This document shows positions 1 through 7,730 of a stretch of DNA of 50,423 nucleotides, in pieces. Under the pieces are notes generated by a model, which was not told the origin of the DNA, ran no database searches, and was given only the letters and a program-made list of their open reading frames with translations. Position numbers and translations under genes: made by a program. Location of the stretch: the NCBI GenBank assembly GCA_947450255.1, contig CANFVA010000003.1, positions 1-50,423 on the forward strand. The letters run 5' to 3'. Position 1 is the stretch's first letter. Every line of letters begins with the position of its first letter. This DNA is from Comamonadaceae bacterium. Its GTDB lineage: Bacteria > Pseudomonadota > Gammaproteobacteria > Burkholderiales > Burkholderiaceae_C.

Positions 1-203
1 ACTGCGCCCTGTGCCAACGACACAACCGCAGTCCGGTGCGGCGAGTTCGGTGCCAGCACACCAAAGTAGCGGTGGCGATGCGTGCGCGGGGGTGGCACCA
101 AGCCTGCAATGCGCTCGATCAACTCCAGTGGCGTGAGTGTGATTTCATCGACCTTTGCGCCCCGCTTGTTGTGGGGTTTGCTGACAGGCTCGCTAGCGGG
201 GAC
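1..203 (-). mobile_element. IS91-family-like (Y2) transposase, C-terminal fragment, running off the left window edge
   Basis: Minus-strand translation gives ...KRGAKVDEITLTPLELIERIAGLVPPPRTHRHRYFGVLAPNSPHRTAVVSLAQGA, matching the IS91/IS801-type transposase C-terminal motif (LIERIAxLVPPPRxHxxRxxGVLAPNxxxR). The frame is open from the TAA at 204-206 to the edge. Confidence 0.7.
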
Positions 204-620
204 TTAGGACGCAGGTTTCAGCCCTCTTTCGTCCACGCTTCCTACCGCCAACCCCGGCACACGGTGGAACTCACGGGCGTTGTTGGTGATGACAACGCTG
301 TCCTCGGCCGGGGCATGGGCGGCGATCATCAGGTCCATGCCGCCGATAGGCGTTCCGGCGCGGTCTAAGGCGGCGCGGATGTGGGCATAGTGGTGGCTGG
401 CTTGCCGGTCGGCCAGGAACTCGGCGGGCAGGGGCTCGGTATCGGCATAAAACTGCTGCAGCCACAGGCCCATGTCTTGCTCTGGCAGGGTTTCGGGGTG
501 CAGCCAGATGTCTTTGCCGATTTGCTCCAGACGCACTTCCTTGGCCTGTAGCTTGAGCCGCGCAAGCAGGCGCAAGGCCTGGCTGCGGCCACTCAGGAAA
601 ACGCGGGCGGTAATGGTCAT
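204..620 (-). CDS. VapB-type antitoxin fused to C-terminal half of a VapC/PIN-domain toxin (chimeric/degenerate TA module)
   Basis: N-term MTITARVFLSGRSQALRLLARLKLQAKEVRLEQIGKDIWLHPE resembles AbrB-like VapB; C-term YAHIRAALDRAGTPIGGMDLMIAAHAPAEDSVVITNNAREFHRVPGL resembles the second half of VapC. The PIN N-terminus (xLLDTNI) is absent. Confidence 0.7.
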   Translation of the reverse strand: MTITARVFLSGRSQALRLLARLKLQAKEVRLEQIGKDIWLHPETLPEQDMGLWLQQFYADTEPLPAEFLADRQASHHYAHIRAALDRAGTPIGGMDLMIAAHAPAEDSVVITNNAREFHRVPGLAVGSVDERGLKPAS

Positions 621-668
621 GCTGCACCTCGGGAGTTGTCATGCCTAGGTGTAGTGTGACAAAAGACC

Positions 669-992
669 TCAAGGCGCTACTTCAATCGCCGTCACCACAA
701 ATTTCCCGTCTTCGCGCGTCACGCCAAAGCGAATTTTGTCGCCGGCTTTGGCCACGTCCAGCAAGGCGGCGTCTTTGACGGTAAAGACCATGGTCATGCC
801 GGGCATGTCCAAGGATTTGATTTCGCCGTGTTTGATGGTGATTTTTTGCTTGTCGCGGTCCACTTTGCCCACCTCGCCCGCGACCTTGTCGTCGCTTTGC
901 GACCAGGATGCCAAGGGCACACAAGCCAAGGCCAGGCCTGCCAAGCCCAGCCCCAAAGTTTGACGGCGTGTGGTTTTAGTGCTTATGGGCAT
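669..992 (-). CDS. CusF-like periplasmic copper-binding protein with Tat-like signal
   Basis: MPGMTMVFTVKDAALLDVAKAGDKIRF matches the CusF_Ec fold/motif; N-term TTRRQTLGLGLAGLALA signal. Confidence 0.8.
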   Translation of the reverse strand: MPISTKTTRRQTLGLGLAGLALACVPLASWSQSDDKVAGEVGKVDRDKQKITIKHGEIKSLDMPGMTMVFTVKDAALLDVAKAGDKIRFGVTREDGKFVVTAIEVAP

Positions 993-1497
993 CCTGCTGC
1001 TCCTTGTTTTTTGCTGCCGCTTTGCCCTTGGCTACTTGAATCTTGCCTTTCATCCCGGCCTCGTAATGGCCGGGGCGCAAACAGGCGAAGTCCACGGTGC
1101 TTGCGCTAGTGAAATGCCAAATCAGTTCGCCTTGCTTGCCGGGCGCGACGCTGAGCATATTGGGCTCTTCATGCTCCATATCAGGAAATTTCTGCATGGC
1201 TTTGGCGTGTTCTTGCAAGTCTTTGATGTTGCCCAAGACCAGTTCATGCGGCAGTGCACCGGTGTTGCGCACCACCAAGCGAATCGTCTCGCCTTGCTTC
1301 ACCGACACGGTGGCCGGTGCAAAACGCATGTTGTCCTGCATGTCGATGATGACGGTGCGACTGACTTTGTCGGCCAGGCCGGGTTCGCCGATGCTGGGGC
1401 CCTCGTGCGCATGGCCACCGGCATGGGTGCCGCTGGCCTGGGCTGCCAAGCTCAGTGCCAGCAGTGCTGCCGCTACAAAAATGGTTCTGGTTCGCAT
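976..1497 (-). CDS. Cupredoxin-domain copper-binding protein
   Basis: Signal peptide; VKQGETIRLVVRNTGALPHELVLG...FACLRPGHYEAGMKGKIQVAK is a type-1 copper (His, Cys, His, Met) cupredoxin pattern. Confidence 0.85.
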   Translation of the reverse strand: MRTRTIFVAAALLALSLAAQASGTHAGGHAHEGPSIGEPGLADKVSRTVIIDMQDNMRFAPATVSVKQGETIRLVVRNTGALPHELVLGNIKDLQEHAKAMQKFPDMEHEEPNMLSVAPGKQGELIWHFTSASTVDFACLRPGHYEAGMKGKIQVAKGKAAAKNKEQQDAHKH

Positions 1498-1589
1498 GGT
1501 GTTTTCCTTGTCGTCAAAAGTGTTTGAAGGTTTGCTGGTGGGGCCTGCGTGCGGCGGTGGCGCGTAGCGGTTTGTAGCCCATTTCCACC

Positions 1590-3023
1590 TTAATGCTGGT
1601 GACCTTTATCAAGCTTGCTACCGCCTGTCTGGGGCCTGCGCACCTGCACTTGCACCTCGCCTTGCGGCATGGCTTGTACGGGCATAGCGCTCTTGCCCGC
1701 CGCATGGCTGCGCGCTGGTTCGGCCAGCGCGCCGGTCCATTCATAGGCCACACTGCCCGGCGGGTGGCGGTACCAACCGGGGTTGCTGTAGTCGCCCGGC
1801 TTTTGGTCTTTGCGCACTTTGAGGACGCTAAACATACCGCCCATCTCGACGCTGCCAAACGGCCCTTCGCCGGTCATCATGGGCACCGTGTTGTCGGGTA
1901 AGGGCATTTCCATTTCGGCCATATCGGCCATGCCACGCTCGCCCATGACCATGTAGTCCGGTATCAGTTGGCGAATACGACCGGCCAGCCCGCTGTGGTC
2001 TACACCAATAAGCGTAGGAATTTTGTGGCCCATGGCGTTCATGGTGTGGTGGCTTTTGTGGCAATGGAATGCCCAATCGCCTTCTTCGTCGGCGACAAAT
2101 TCAATTTGCCGCATTTGCCCCACGGCGATGTCGGTGGTCACCTCGCTCCAGCGCGCGCTGTGCGGCACCGGTCCGCCGTCGGTGCCGGTCACCTGGAACT
2201 CATGGCCATGGATGTGGATGGGGTGGTTGGTCATGGTCAGGTTGCCCATGCGGATACGCACCTTGTCGCCATAGCGTACGTTCAAGGAATCAATGCCCGG
2301 AAACACACGGCTATTCCAACTCCAGATATTGAATTCCAGCATGGTCATGATTTGCGGTGTGTAGCTGCCGGGATCGATGTCATAGGCGTTGAGCAAAAAA
2401 CAAATGTCGCGGTCTACCTCGTCGATCAATGGGTGCGGCGCTTTGGGATGGGTGACCCACATGCCCATCATGCCCATGGCCATTTGCGTCATTTCATCGG
2501 CATGCGGGTGGTACATAAAGGTGCCGGGCCTGCGCGCTACAAATTCATAGACAAAGGTTTTGCCCGGTTGGATCGAGGGCTGGGTCAGGCCGGACACCCC
2601 GTCCATCCCATTGGGCAAGCGCTGGCCGTGCCAGTGCACGCTGGTGTGTTCGGGCAGCTTATTGGTGACAAATATACGCACCCTATCGCCTTCCACCACT
2701 TCAATCGTGGGGCCAGGCGACTGGCCGTTGTAGCCCCATAAATGCGCCTTAAAGCCCGGCGCCATTTCGCGTACTACCGGCTCGGCCACCAAATGAAATT
2801 CCTTCACGCCCTCGCGCATGCGCCAGGGCAGTGTCCAGCCGTTGAGTGTGAGTACCGGGCGGTAAGGCCGTCCGTTGGGCGGGGCTAATGGTGGCATGGT
2901 GTCCGGCGCGTTTTGCAACACCGGTTCGGGCAAGGCGGCTAGCGCCACGCGGCTGATAGCCGCTGCGGCCAGCGCACCACCGGCAATGCCAGCGCTTTGG
3001 AAAAAATGGCGGCGGGTATTCAT
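1590..3023 (-). CDS. Multicopper oxidase (CopA/PcoA-like copper oxidase)
   Basis: HWHGQRLPNGMDG, MYHPHADEMTQM, NHPIHIHGHEF, WAFHCHKSHHTMNAMGH copper motifs; Tat-like TRRHFFQSAG N-terminus. Confidence 0.9.
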   Translation of the reverse strand: MNTRRHFFQSAGIAGGALAAAAISRVALAALPEPVLQNAPDTMPPLAPPNGRPYRPVLTLNGWTLPWRMREGVKEFHLVAEPVVREMAPGFKAHLWGYNGQSPGPTIEVVEGDRVRIFVTNKLPEHTSVHWHGQRLPNGMDGVSGLTQPSIQPGKTFVYEFVARRPGTFMYHPHADEMTQMAMGMMGMWVTHPKAPHPLIDEVDRDICFLLNAYDIDPGSYTPQIMTMLEFNIWSWNSRVFPGIDSLNVRYGDKVRIRMGNLTMTNHPIHIHGHEFQVTGTDGGPVPHSARWSEVTTDIAVGQMRQIEFVADEEGDWAFHCHKSHHTMNAMGHKIPTLIGVDHSGLAGRIRQLIPDYMVMGERGMADMAEMEMPLPDNTVPMMTGEGPFGSVEMGGMFSVLKVRKDQKPGDYSNPGWYRHPPGSVAYEWTGALAEPARSHAAGKSAMPVQAMPQGEVQVQVRRPQTGGSKLDKGHQH

Positions 3024-3083
3024 AGGAAAAATTCCTTTAGGCAGGCTGCTTCGGCGAAAGGCTTAGTGACGCTCTTCATAAGG

Positions 3084-3174
3084 CCGTCATCGCGAGGAGC
3101 GCAGCGACGCGGCGATCTATAAGTGCGTGATTCAGAAACCAAGATGGATTGCTTCGCTGCGCTCGCAATGACGG
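3084..3174. repeat. Interspersed palindromic intergenic repeat (REP/MITE-like 'CGTCATTGCGAGGAGC...GATTGCTTCGCTGCGCTCGCAATGACG')
   Basis: Left arm CCGTCATCGCGAGGAGCGCAGCGACG and right arm TTCGCTGCGCTCGCAATGACGG are imperfect inverted copies. The same motif family is widespread in intergenic regions of many bacteria. Confidence 0.7.
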
Positions 3175-3260
3175 GTTTGGGCTTATGCATACCTTCCCTC
3201 ACGCCGACATGACGAGATATAGCCCATGCATTGGCCATCACCTTACTGGGCACCTTTGAT

Positions 3261-4679
3261 TTAATGTGCGGCATCGCTAGTTCCTTGTGAAAAGGGCTGC
3301 CCTATGCCTGGAGCACTCGCCAATGGCTTGCCCACCAGCGCGGCTTGAAGCGCCGCATCGGCCAACCAAAATTGCTGTTGTGCCGCCAGAGCCGCGCGCA
3401 CCAAGGTGATTTGTTCTTGCGCATCTACCAATAGATCGAACACGCTCACCAACATGCCGTTGTAGCGCAGCAAGGTCTCTTCCGACATGGTTTTGCGCAA
3501 GGGCAACAGTTCGTCGCGGTACTGGCGCGCTAATTCGTAAGTGCTGCGGTAATGCGCATAGCTCTCGCGCAGCTGGGAAGCGGCTTGCCGTTCGGTAGCT
3601 TGTACCTGCAGCGCCAGCGCCAGGCTGCGCGCATCGAGCCCGGCCCGGCGCAAGCTGCCGTCGTCAAACAAAGGCAGTGCCAGACCCAGCTCCAGGCCCT
3701 GGCGCGTGTTGCTGCCCTCAACGTCACGCACCAAGTCATTGCGCAGACCGATTTCCACATCGCCCCGGCTGGTCCACTGGCCCAAGGTGCGCGCTTGCTG
3801 GGCGCTCTCCCAAGCCGCCTGGGCCATGCGCAGGTCCAAGCGGGTCTGCCAGGCCTGGGCCATGGTCTGGTCGTACACCTTCGCCGCGGCAGGCAGATCG
3901 GGCAGGCGCGCGGCTAAGCGCAGTGCTTGCGCTTGCACGCTGTCCAAGCCCAGCGCGCGCACTAATGCTTCGCGCGCCGACTGCGCCTCGTCGCGCGCTT
4001 GCGCCAGTTGAACCGTAGCTTGGGCATACCAAAGTTGCTGGCGCGCCGCTTGCAGCTTGCTGCTATTGCCCACTAGCTGAATCCGCCGCGCCAATTCGGC
4101 GCCAATGCTTGCCGCCTCCTGCACTTGCTGCGCGTATTGCGCCGCCTCTTGCGCCGCCACCGCCTTCACCCAGGCTTGACGCACGGTGCTGATTTGCTCG
4201 ACCACGTCCATGCTCATTTGCAATTGCACCTGCTGCACCGCACGCGCCGCCATGTCCTGGCGATGGGGCAAGGTCAGGACATCGAGCAAACCAAAGCTGA
4301 TGCGCCGGGCGATTTCGGTTTCATCGAGCAGGCTGGACCACTCCAGCCCCAGGCGCGGGTTAGCAATACGGCCTTGCTGCGCGGCTTGCGCCGCATCGGC
4401 CATGGCCCTTGCCAACAGGGCCTGCAAGGCCGGGCTGTTTAACAAGGCCAGGCCGACGGCATCGGCCTGCTGCAATGGCTGCGCCAGCAAACGCTGGGCT
4501 GCGGCGCGGCGCTGCTCCACTTGCTCGGTTGTGAACGCAATGTCCAGCGGCCTTGTCGTGAAGGGGGCCAGGTCTTGCTGAGTTTGCGTCAATACCTTGG
4601 AAGTATCCGTACTCGCGCAGCCTGCTAGCAATACCAGCAGAAATGTGGCCACGATAGGTTTGCATGCCGGGCGGTTCAT
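3261..4679 (-). CDS. TolC/CusC-family outer-membrane efflux protein (lipoprotein)
   Basis: Lipobox LLAGCAS; repeats of Ala/Gln/Leu-rich helices typical of outer-membrane factors (GLALPLFDDGSLRRAGLDA). Confidence 0.85.
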   Translation of the reverse strand: MNRPACKPIVATFLLVLLAGCASTDTSKVLTQTQQDLAPFTTRPLDIAFTTEQVEQRRAAAQRLLAQPLQQADAVGLALLNSPALQALLARAMADAAQAAQQGRIANPRLGLEWSSLLDETEIARRISFGLLDVLTLPHRQDMAARAVQQVQLQMSMDVVEQISTVRQAWVKAVAAQEAAQYAQQVQEAASIGAELARRIQLVGNSSKLQAARQQLWYAQATVQLAQARDEAQSAREALVRALGLDSVQAQALRLAARLPDLPAAAKVYDQTMAQAWQTRLDLRMAQAAWESAQQARTLGQWTSRGDVEIGLRNDLVRDVEGSNTRQGLELGLALPLFDDGSLRRAGLDARSLALALQVQATERQAASQLRESYAHYRSTYELARQYRDELLPLRKTMSEETLLRYNGMLVSVFDLLVDAQEQITLVRAALAAQQQFWLADAALQAALVGKPLASAPGIGQPFSQGTSDAAH

Positions 4680-5083
4680 GGCGCGTCCTTGGCAGGCGCT
4701 GTGGTGTTTGCAAGCGGCGCCGTTTCACGCGCATACACGCGCCAGCCACCGACGCGCGCCACCTCGGCATTGGCCTGGCGCCAATCGCCCACCGCGTCAT
4801 CGCGCCAGGGCTGGTAGCCGGACCAGGCCGATGTGTAGACGGCTAGGCGAAAGCCTTCGCACTGCGCGCCCGGCGCTTGTGCTGGCATCACCGGGGCTGC
4901 GCGCTGGCTGGGCTGCGCATCGAGCGGCGCGCAGGTCGATGGCACAGTCGCGGTACAGGCCACGGCACACGCGGGGCCGACTGGCGACGGGGCGCCGCTT
5001 TGCGCGCTACTGGCTTGCGCCTCGGCAATAGGGCTGACGGAGCAAGCACCCAGCCACACACAAAAAGAAACGATTCGCACCAT
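4676..5083 (-). CDS. Hypothetical small exported protein, translationally coupled to the TolC-like gene
   Basis: ATGA overlap with the gene at 3261-4679; signal peptide MVRIVSFCVWLGACSVSPIAEAQA from the internal Met at 5083. Confidence 0.55.
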   Translation of the reverse strand: MVRIVSFCVWLGACSVSPIAEAQASSAQSGAPSPVGPACAVACTATVPSTCAPLDAQPSQRAAPVMPAQAPGAQCEGFRLAVYTSAWSGYQPWRDDAVGDWRQANAEVARVGGWRVYARETAPLANTTAPAKDAP

Positions 5084-5203
5084 GATGACCCCACTGCATT
5101 GAACGATGCGCAGGCGAATAGGCGCCAACGCACAAACCCTATCTACAACAGACCAGCGCGCCAACGAGAAAGCGGGCAGCCCGTACTAGCTTGTCTTCAA
5201 GGT

Positions 5204-5623
5204 TTATGCAGCTTGGGGCGGCCGCTCCAGGGCCGCCAGGTCAGGCGAAGGGTGCGTGCGCACCGGAGGTGGAAATAAAGCGCCAGCCTTGCTTGGCAGT
5301 ACCGGCTGGGTCAAGGTCAAAGGTGGTGCAACACTGAAGCAGCAGGCCGCACAATGGACACAGCTGCCACAAGCGTCATCGGCCTCGCTGAAGAATGGTG
5401 GCTTTTCACTAAGCGAAGCGGGCAAAAAGGCGGACTGCGGCGTTGGAGCCTGCGGGGGAGCGACCTGCACAGCCTGTGCATCGGGCGCATGTGACAGGTG
5501 TGCCGATGCGGGGTGGAGTTTGCTTTTGAAACCATGGCCCGGGCAATCGGCGCCGCCGGACGCAAATGCCGATGCGCCCAAAAGCAGCCACAGGCCCAGG
5601 ATAGCCATGATCCGGTAAAGCAT
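5204..5623 (-). CDS. CzcI-like/DUF2946-like Cys-His-rich exported protein
   Basis: Signal peptide MLYRIMAILGLWLLLGASAFA; ADDACGSCVHCAACC; C-terminal SPDLAALERPPQAA, like CzcI-type metal-resistance accessory proteins. Confidence 0.5.
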   Translation of the reverse strand: MLYRIMAILGLWLLLGASAFASGGADCPGHGFKSKLHPASAHLSHAPDAQAVQVAPPQAPTPQSAFLPASLSEKPPFFSEADDACGSCVHCAACCFSVAPPLTLTQPVLPSKAGALFPPPVRTHPSPDLAALERPPQAA

Positions 5624-5699
5624 GGAGCGATTTAACACCGGTCGCATGCTGAGATTCAAAGGGAAAGCAGTCCAGGGGAATGGGAACCTGCGCAAGCAA

Positions 5700-6041
5700 T
5701 CAGTGAACCACCACCGGGTTCTGCGCCAAGCCGGCGTACTGCTCCAGCGTTTCCTCGACTTCTTCCTGGGTAGGCATATTGACCTGCCAGGCGACGATAT
5801 GCTGCTGAAACAGCTCGGCCCAGGAACCGTCCAAATAGACTTCCTTGCCCGAGCGCTTATCCACGATCTCAAAGCCGTGGCGTGCCAGCATAGGAACGCC
5901 CTGTGGATATTGGGCGGTTTTGACATCGCTCAAGGTGGTATTGCCCTGGCCCAGGAAAGCGGCGCTGCTTTCACTATGCGCCTGTGCGTTGGCCAGCATA
6001 TGGGTCACGGTAAAGCTATCAGAGTCGTAAAGCGTGTTCAT
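5700..6041 (-). CDS. DUF3567 family protein
   Basis: MNTLYDSDSF...LARHGFEIVDKRSGKEVYLDGSWAELFQQHIVAWQ is the characteristic Burkholderiales DUF3567 sequence. Confidence 0.8.
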   Translation of the reverse strand: MNTLYDSDSFTVTHMLANAQAHSESSAAFLGQGNTTLSDVKTAQYPQGVPMLARHGFEIVDKRSGKEVYLDGSWAELFQQHIVAWQVNMPTQEEVEETLEQYAGLAQNPVVVH

Positions 6042-6113
6042 ACGGAAGCGGCAGTGGCAATAAAGATCGGAGCGTAACAGGATTTGCAGCGCCAGCGGTG
6101 GCCGGGGCCTCTC

Positions 6114-7394
6114 TCAGGGTTTTTGGCTGCGGATCCAGGTCATGTCGATTTCGTCACCGCTGGTTTGCATCAGGCGTAGGCGCAGCGGCATGCCATCCAA
6201 GGCAGGCGCCAGCCACAGTTCGGCGCGGGTGTCGTAGTCGGCCCGGTGCTCGCGCACCAGTTTGTAGGCCAGCCATTCTTTGTCCTGCAGTTGCAGGCGC
6301 TCGGGCGGTGCGACCATAAACTCCCAATCCTCTGCGCCCCGTGCGCCCACAGTCTGAAACACCAGTTTGCTGCCCGGCGCGAAGGCCTTGCCATCGGCTG
6401 CGAACATGGCGGCCAACTGCACAAAGATGCTGACTTGGTCCTGGGCCAGCGGCAACAGCGGCACATCTGGCGTGTTGGCACTGAAACTGACCTTGCCTTT
6501 TTCACGCTCGAAATGCGCAGCCACTTCGCTGCGCACTTTTTCCCCAAAACGCAGCGGCTCCAAGCCGCGCGGCGTGATGGCGCCTTTGCTGGTCTGCACT
6601 TTGGAGCCCAACAAAAAATGGCTGATTTCCAGGCGCGCCGTGTAATTGCTGTCATCGTGCAGCCAGGACAGATCACCGGCAACCATGTATTTAAAGCCTT
6701 TGTAAATCCCAGCGACATCGTATTTCAAGCGCACCGAAGGTGGAAACACAAAGTTGTAGCTTGGCGGCGGCAGTGTTTTGGGGCTACCGACCGGCGCCGG
6801 CGCTGCAGGCATTTCGGCCGCTGCCGCGGTACTGGCTGCCGCTGCCAGCATCAGGGGCGCAGAGGCTGCAGCCAGCGCCGCATACGTTGGGAATTTTTGC
6901 GGCGCCGGGGCGGCGGCGCTGAGGGCAGCGCCGTCGCCAGGGGCTGGGTCCGAGGCGCCGCTTGCGGGCAAGGTCCGAGGACCTGGGGCTTGGGGTGCAT
7001 CCTCGGGCGCCACCTCGACTCCTAAACGCAGCGCATTGCCTTGGGGCAAGTCGCCGGCCAAAGCGCTTTTTGCAGCAGGGGGCGTAGCGGGCCGCACCGC
7101 AAGCGGTAAACGGTAGGCCGCCGATTCAATAGGGCTGTGCAGGCGGTTTACCGCCTCGGTGTTGGTGATACGGATGCTGCGCGTGCTAAAGACGCGACCG
7201 CCCTCCGCGCTGTCCGAATGCTGAGGCATAGCAGGCAGCAGACCCGACAGGCCCCGCAAAAACCATAGGTGCACGGCCCACACGATGAGCAGCGAAAACA
7301 GCACGCTGCGCCAAGCGCCCGCGCGTGTAGGCAGCCTGTCGCTAGCGCTCATCAACGCCGCCGGGGCACGGTCCTGACGGCGCAGGGCTGGCAT
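6114..7394 (-). CDS. DUF3108 domain-containing protein
   Basis: C-terminal YDVAGIYKGFKYMVAGDLSWLHDDSNYTARLEISHFLLG...RAELWLAPALDGMPLRLRLMQTSGDEIDMTW; N-terminal TM anchor. Confidence 0.75.
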   Translation of the reverse strand: MPALRRQDRAPAALMSASDRLPTRAGAWRSVLFSLLIVWAVHLWFLRGLSGLLPAMPQHSDSAEGGRVFSTRSIRITNTEAVNRLHSPIESAAYRLPLAVRPATPPAAKSALAGDLPQGNALRLGVEVAPEDAPQAPGPRTLPASGASDPAPGDGAALSAAAPAPQKFPTYAALAAASAPLMLAAAASTAAAAEMPAAPAPVGSPKTLPPPSYNFVFPPSVRLKYDVAGIYKGFKYMVAGDLSWLHDDSNYTARLEISHFLLGSKVQTSKGAITPRGLEPLRFGEKVRSEVAAHFEREKGKVSFSANTPDVPLLPLAQDQVSIFVQLAAMFAADGKAFAPGSKLVFQTVGARGAEDWEFMVAPPERLQLQDKEWLAYKLVREHRADYDTRAELWLAPALDGMPLRLRLMQTSGDEIDMTWIRSQKP

Positions 7395-7395
7395 C

Positions 7396-7719
7396 TCAGG
7401 CGGCTGCGTTCTGCCAGGCCGGCGCCGGCCATTGCATGAGTTCGGCCAAGCGGCACACCACCCAGCGCGCTTGGCTTTCCTCGATCACCGCGTCCGGACC
7501 GCAAAGACCGTCTAAGCAGTGTTGCAAAACGGAGGCGCTGCTCGCGTCACGGCGTAATTGCAGCTCGGTAGCGGTACCGGTCAGCAACTGCGCCAGGTCT
7601 TCGCACAGTTCATAGCTCGCTGCAATCTCCGCTGGCGGGGCCGAGGGCTTGTAGGTGCCGGGCGCCAGGTACAGGGCTAAAAACGTGGGCGGGATGAATA
7701 ACTGGTTGTCTTCCAACAT
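7396..7719 (-). CDS. Conserved Burkholderiales protein ('ATPase with chaperone activity' type annotation)
   Basis: LFIPPTFLALYLAPG...ASYELCEDLAQLLT...ARWVVCRLAELMQW pattern; sits between DUF3108 and helicase genes. Confidence 0.6.
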   Translation of the reverse strand: MLEDNQLFIPPTFLALYLAPGTYKPSAPPAEIAASYELCEDLAQLLTGTATELQLRRDASSASVLQHCLDGLCGPDAVIEESQARWVVCRLAELMQWPAPAWQNAAA

Positions 7720-7730
7720 GGCACGCGATC

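Noticed and set aside
1968-2741. 257-aa plus-strand ORF antisense to the multicopper oxidase
   Set aside because: The His-rich translation arises from the copper-site codons of the oxidase read on the opposite strand.
3020-3274. 84-aa ORF between multicopper oxidase and tolC-like genes
   Set aside because: Much of the translation (VIASAAKQS...SPRRCAPRDD) is the signature artefact of the interspersed palindromic repeat, not a protein.
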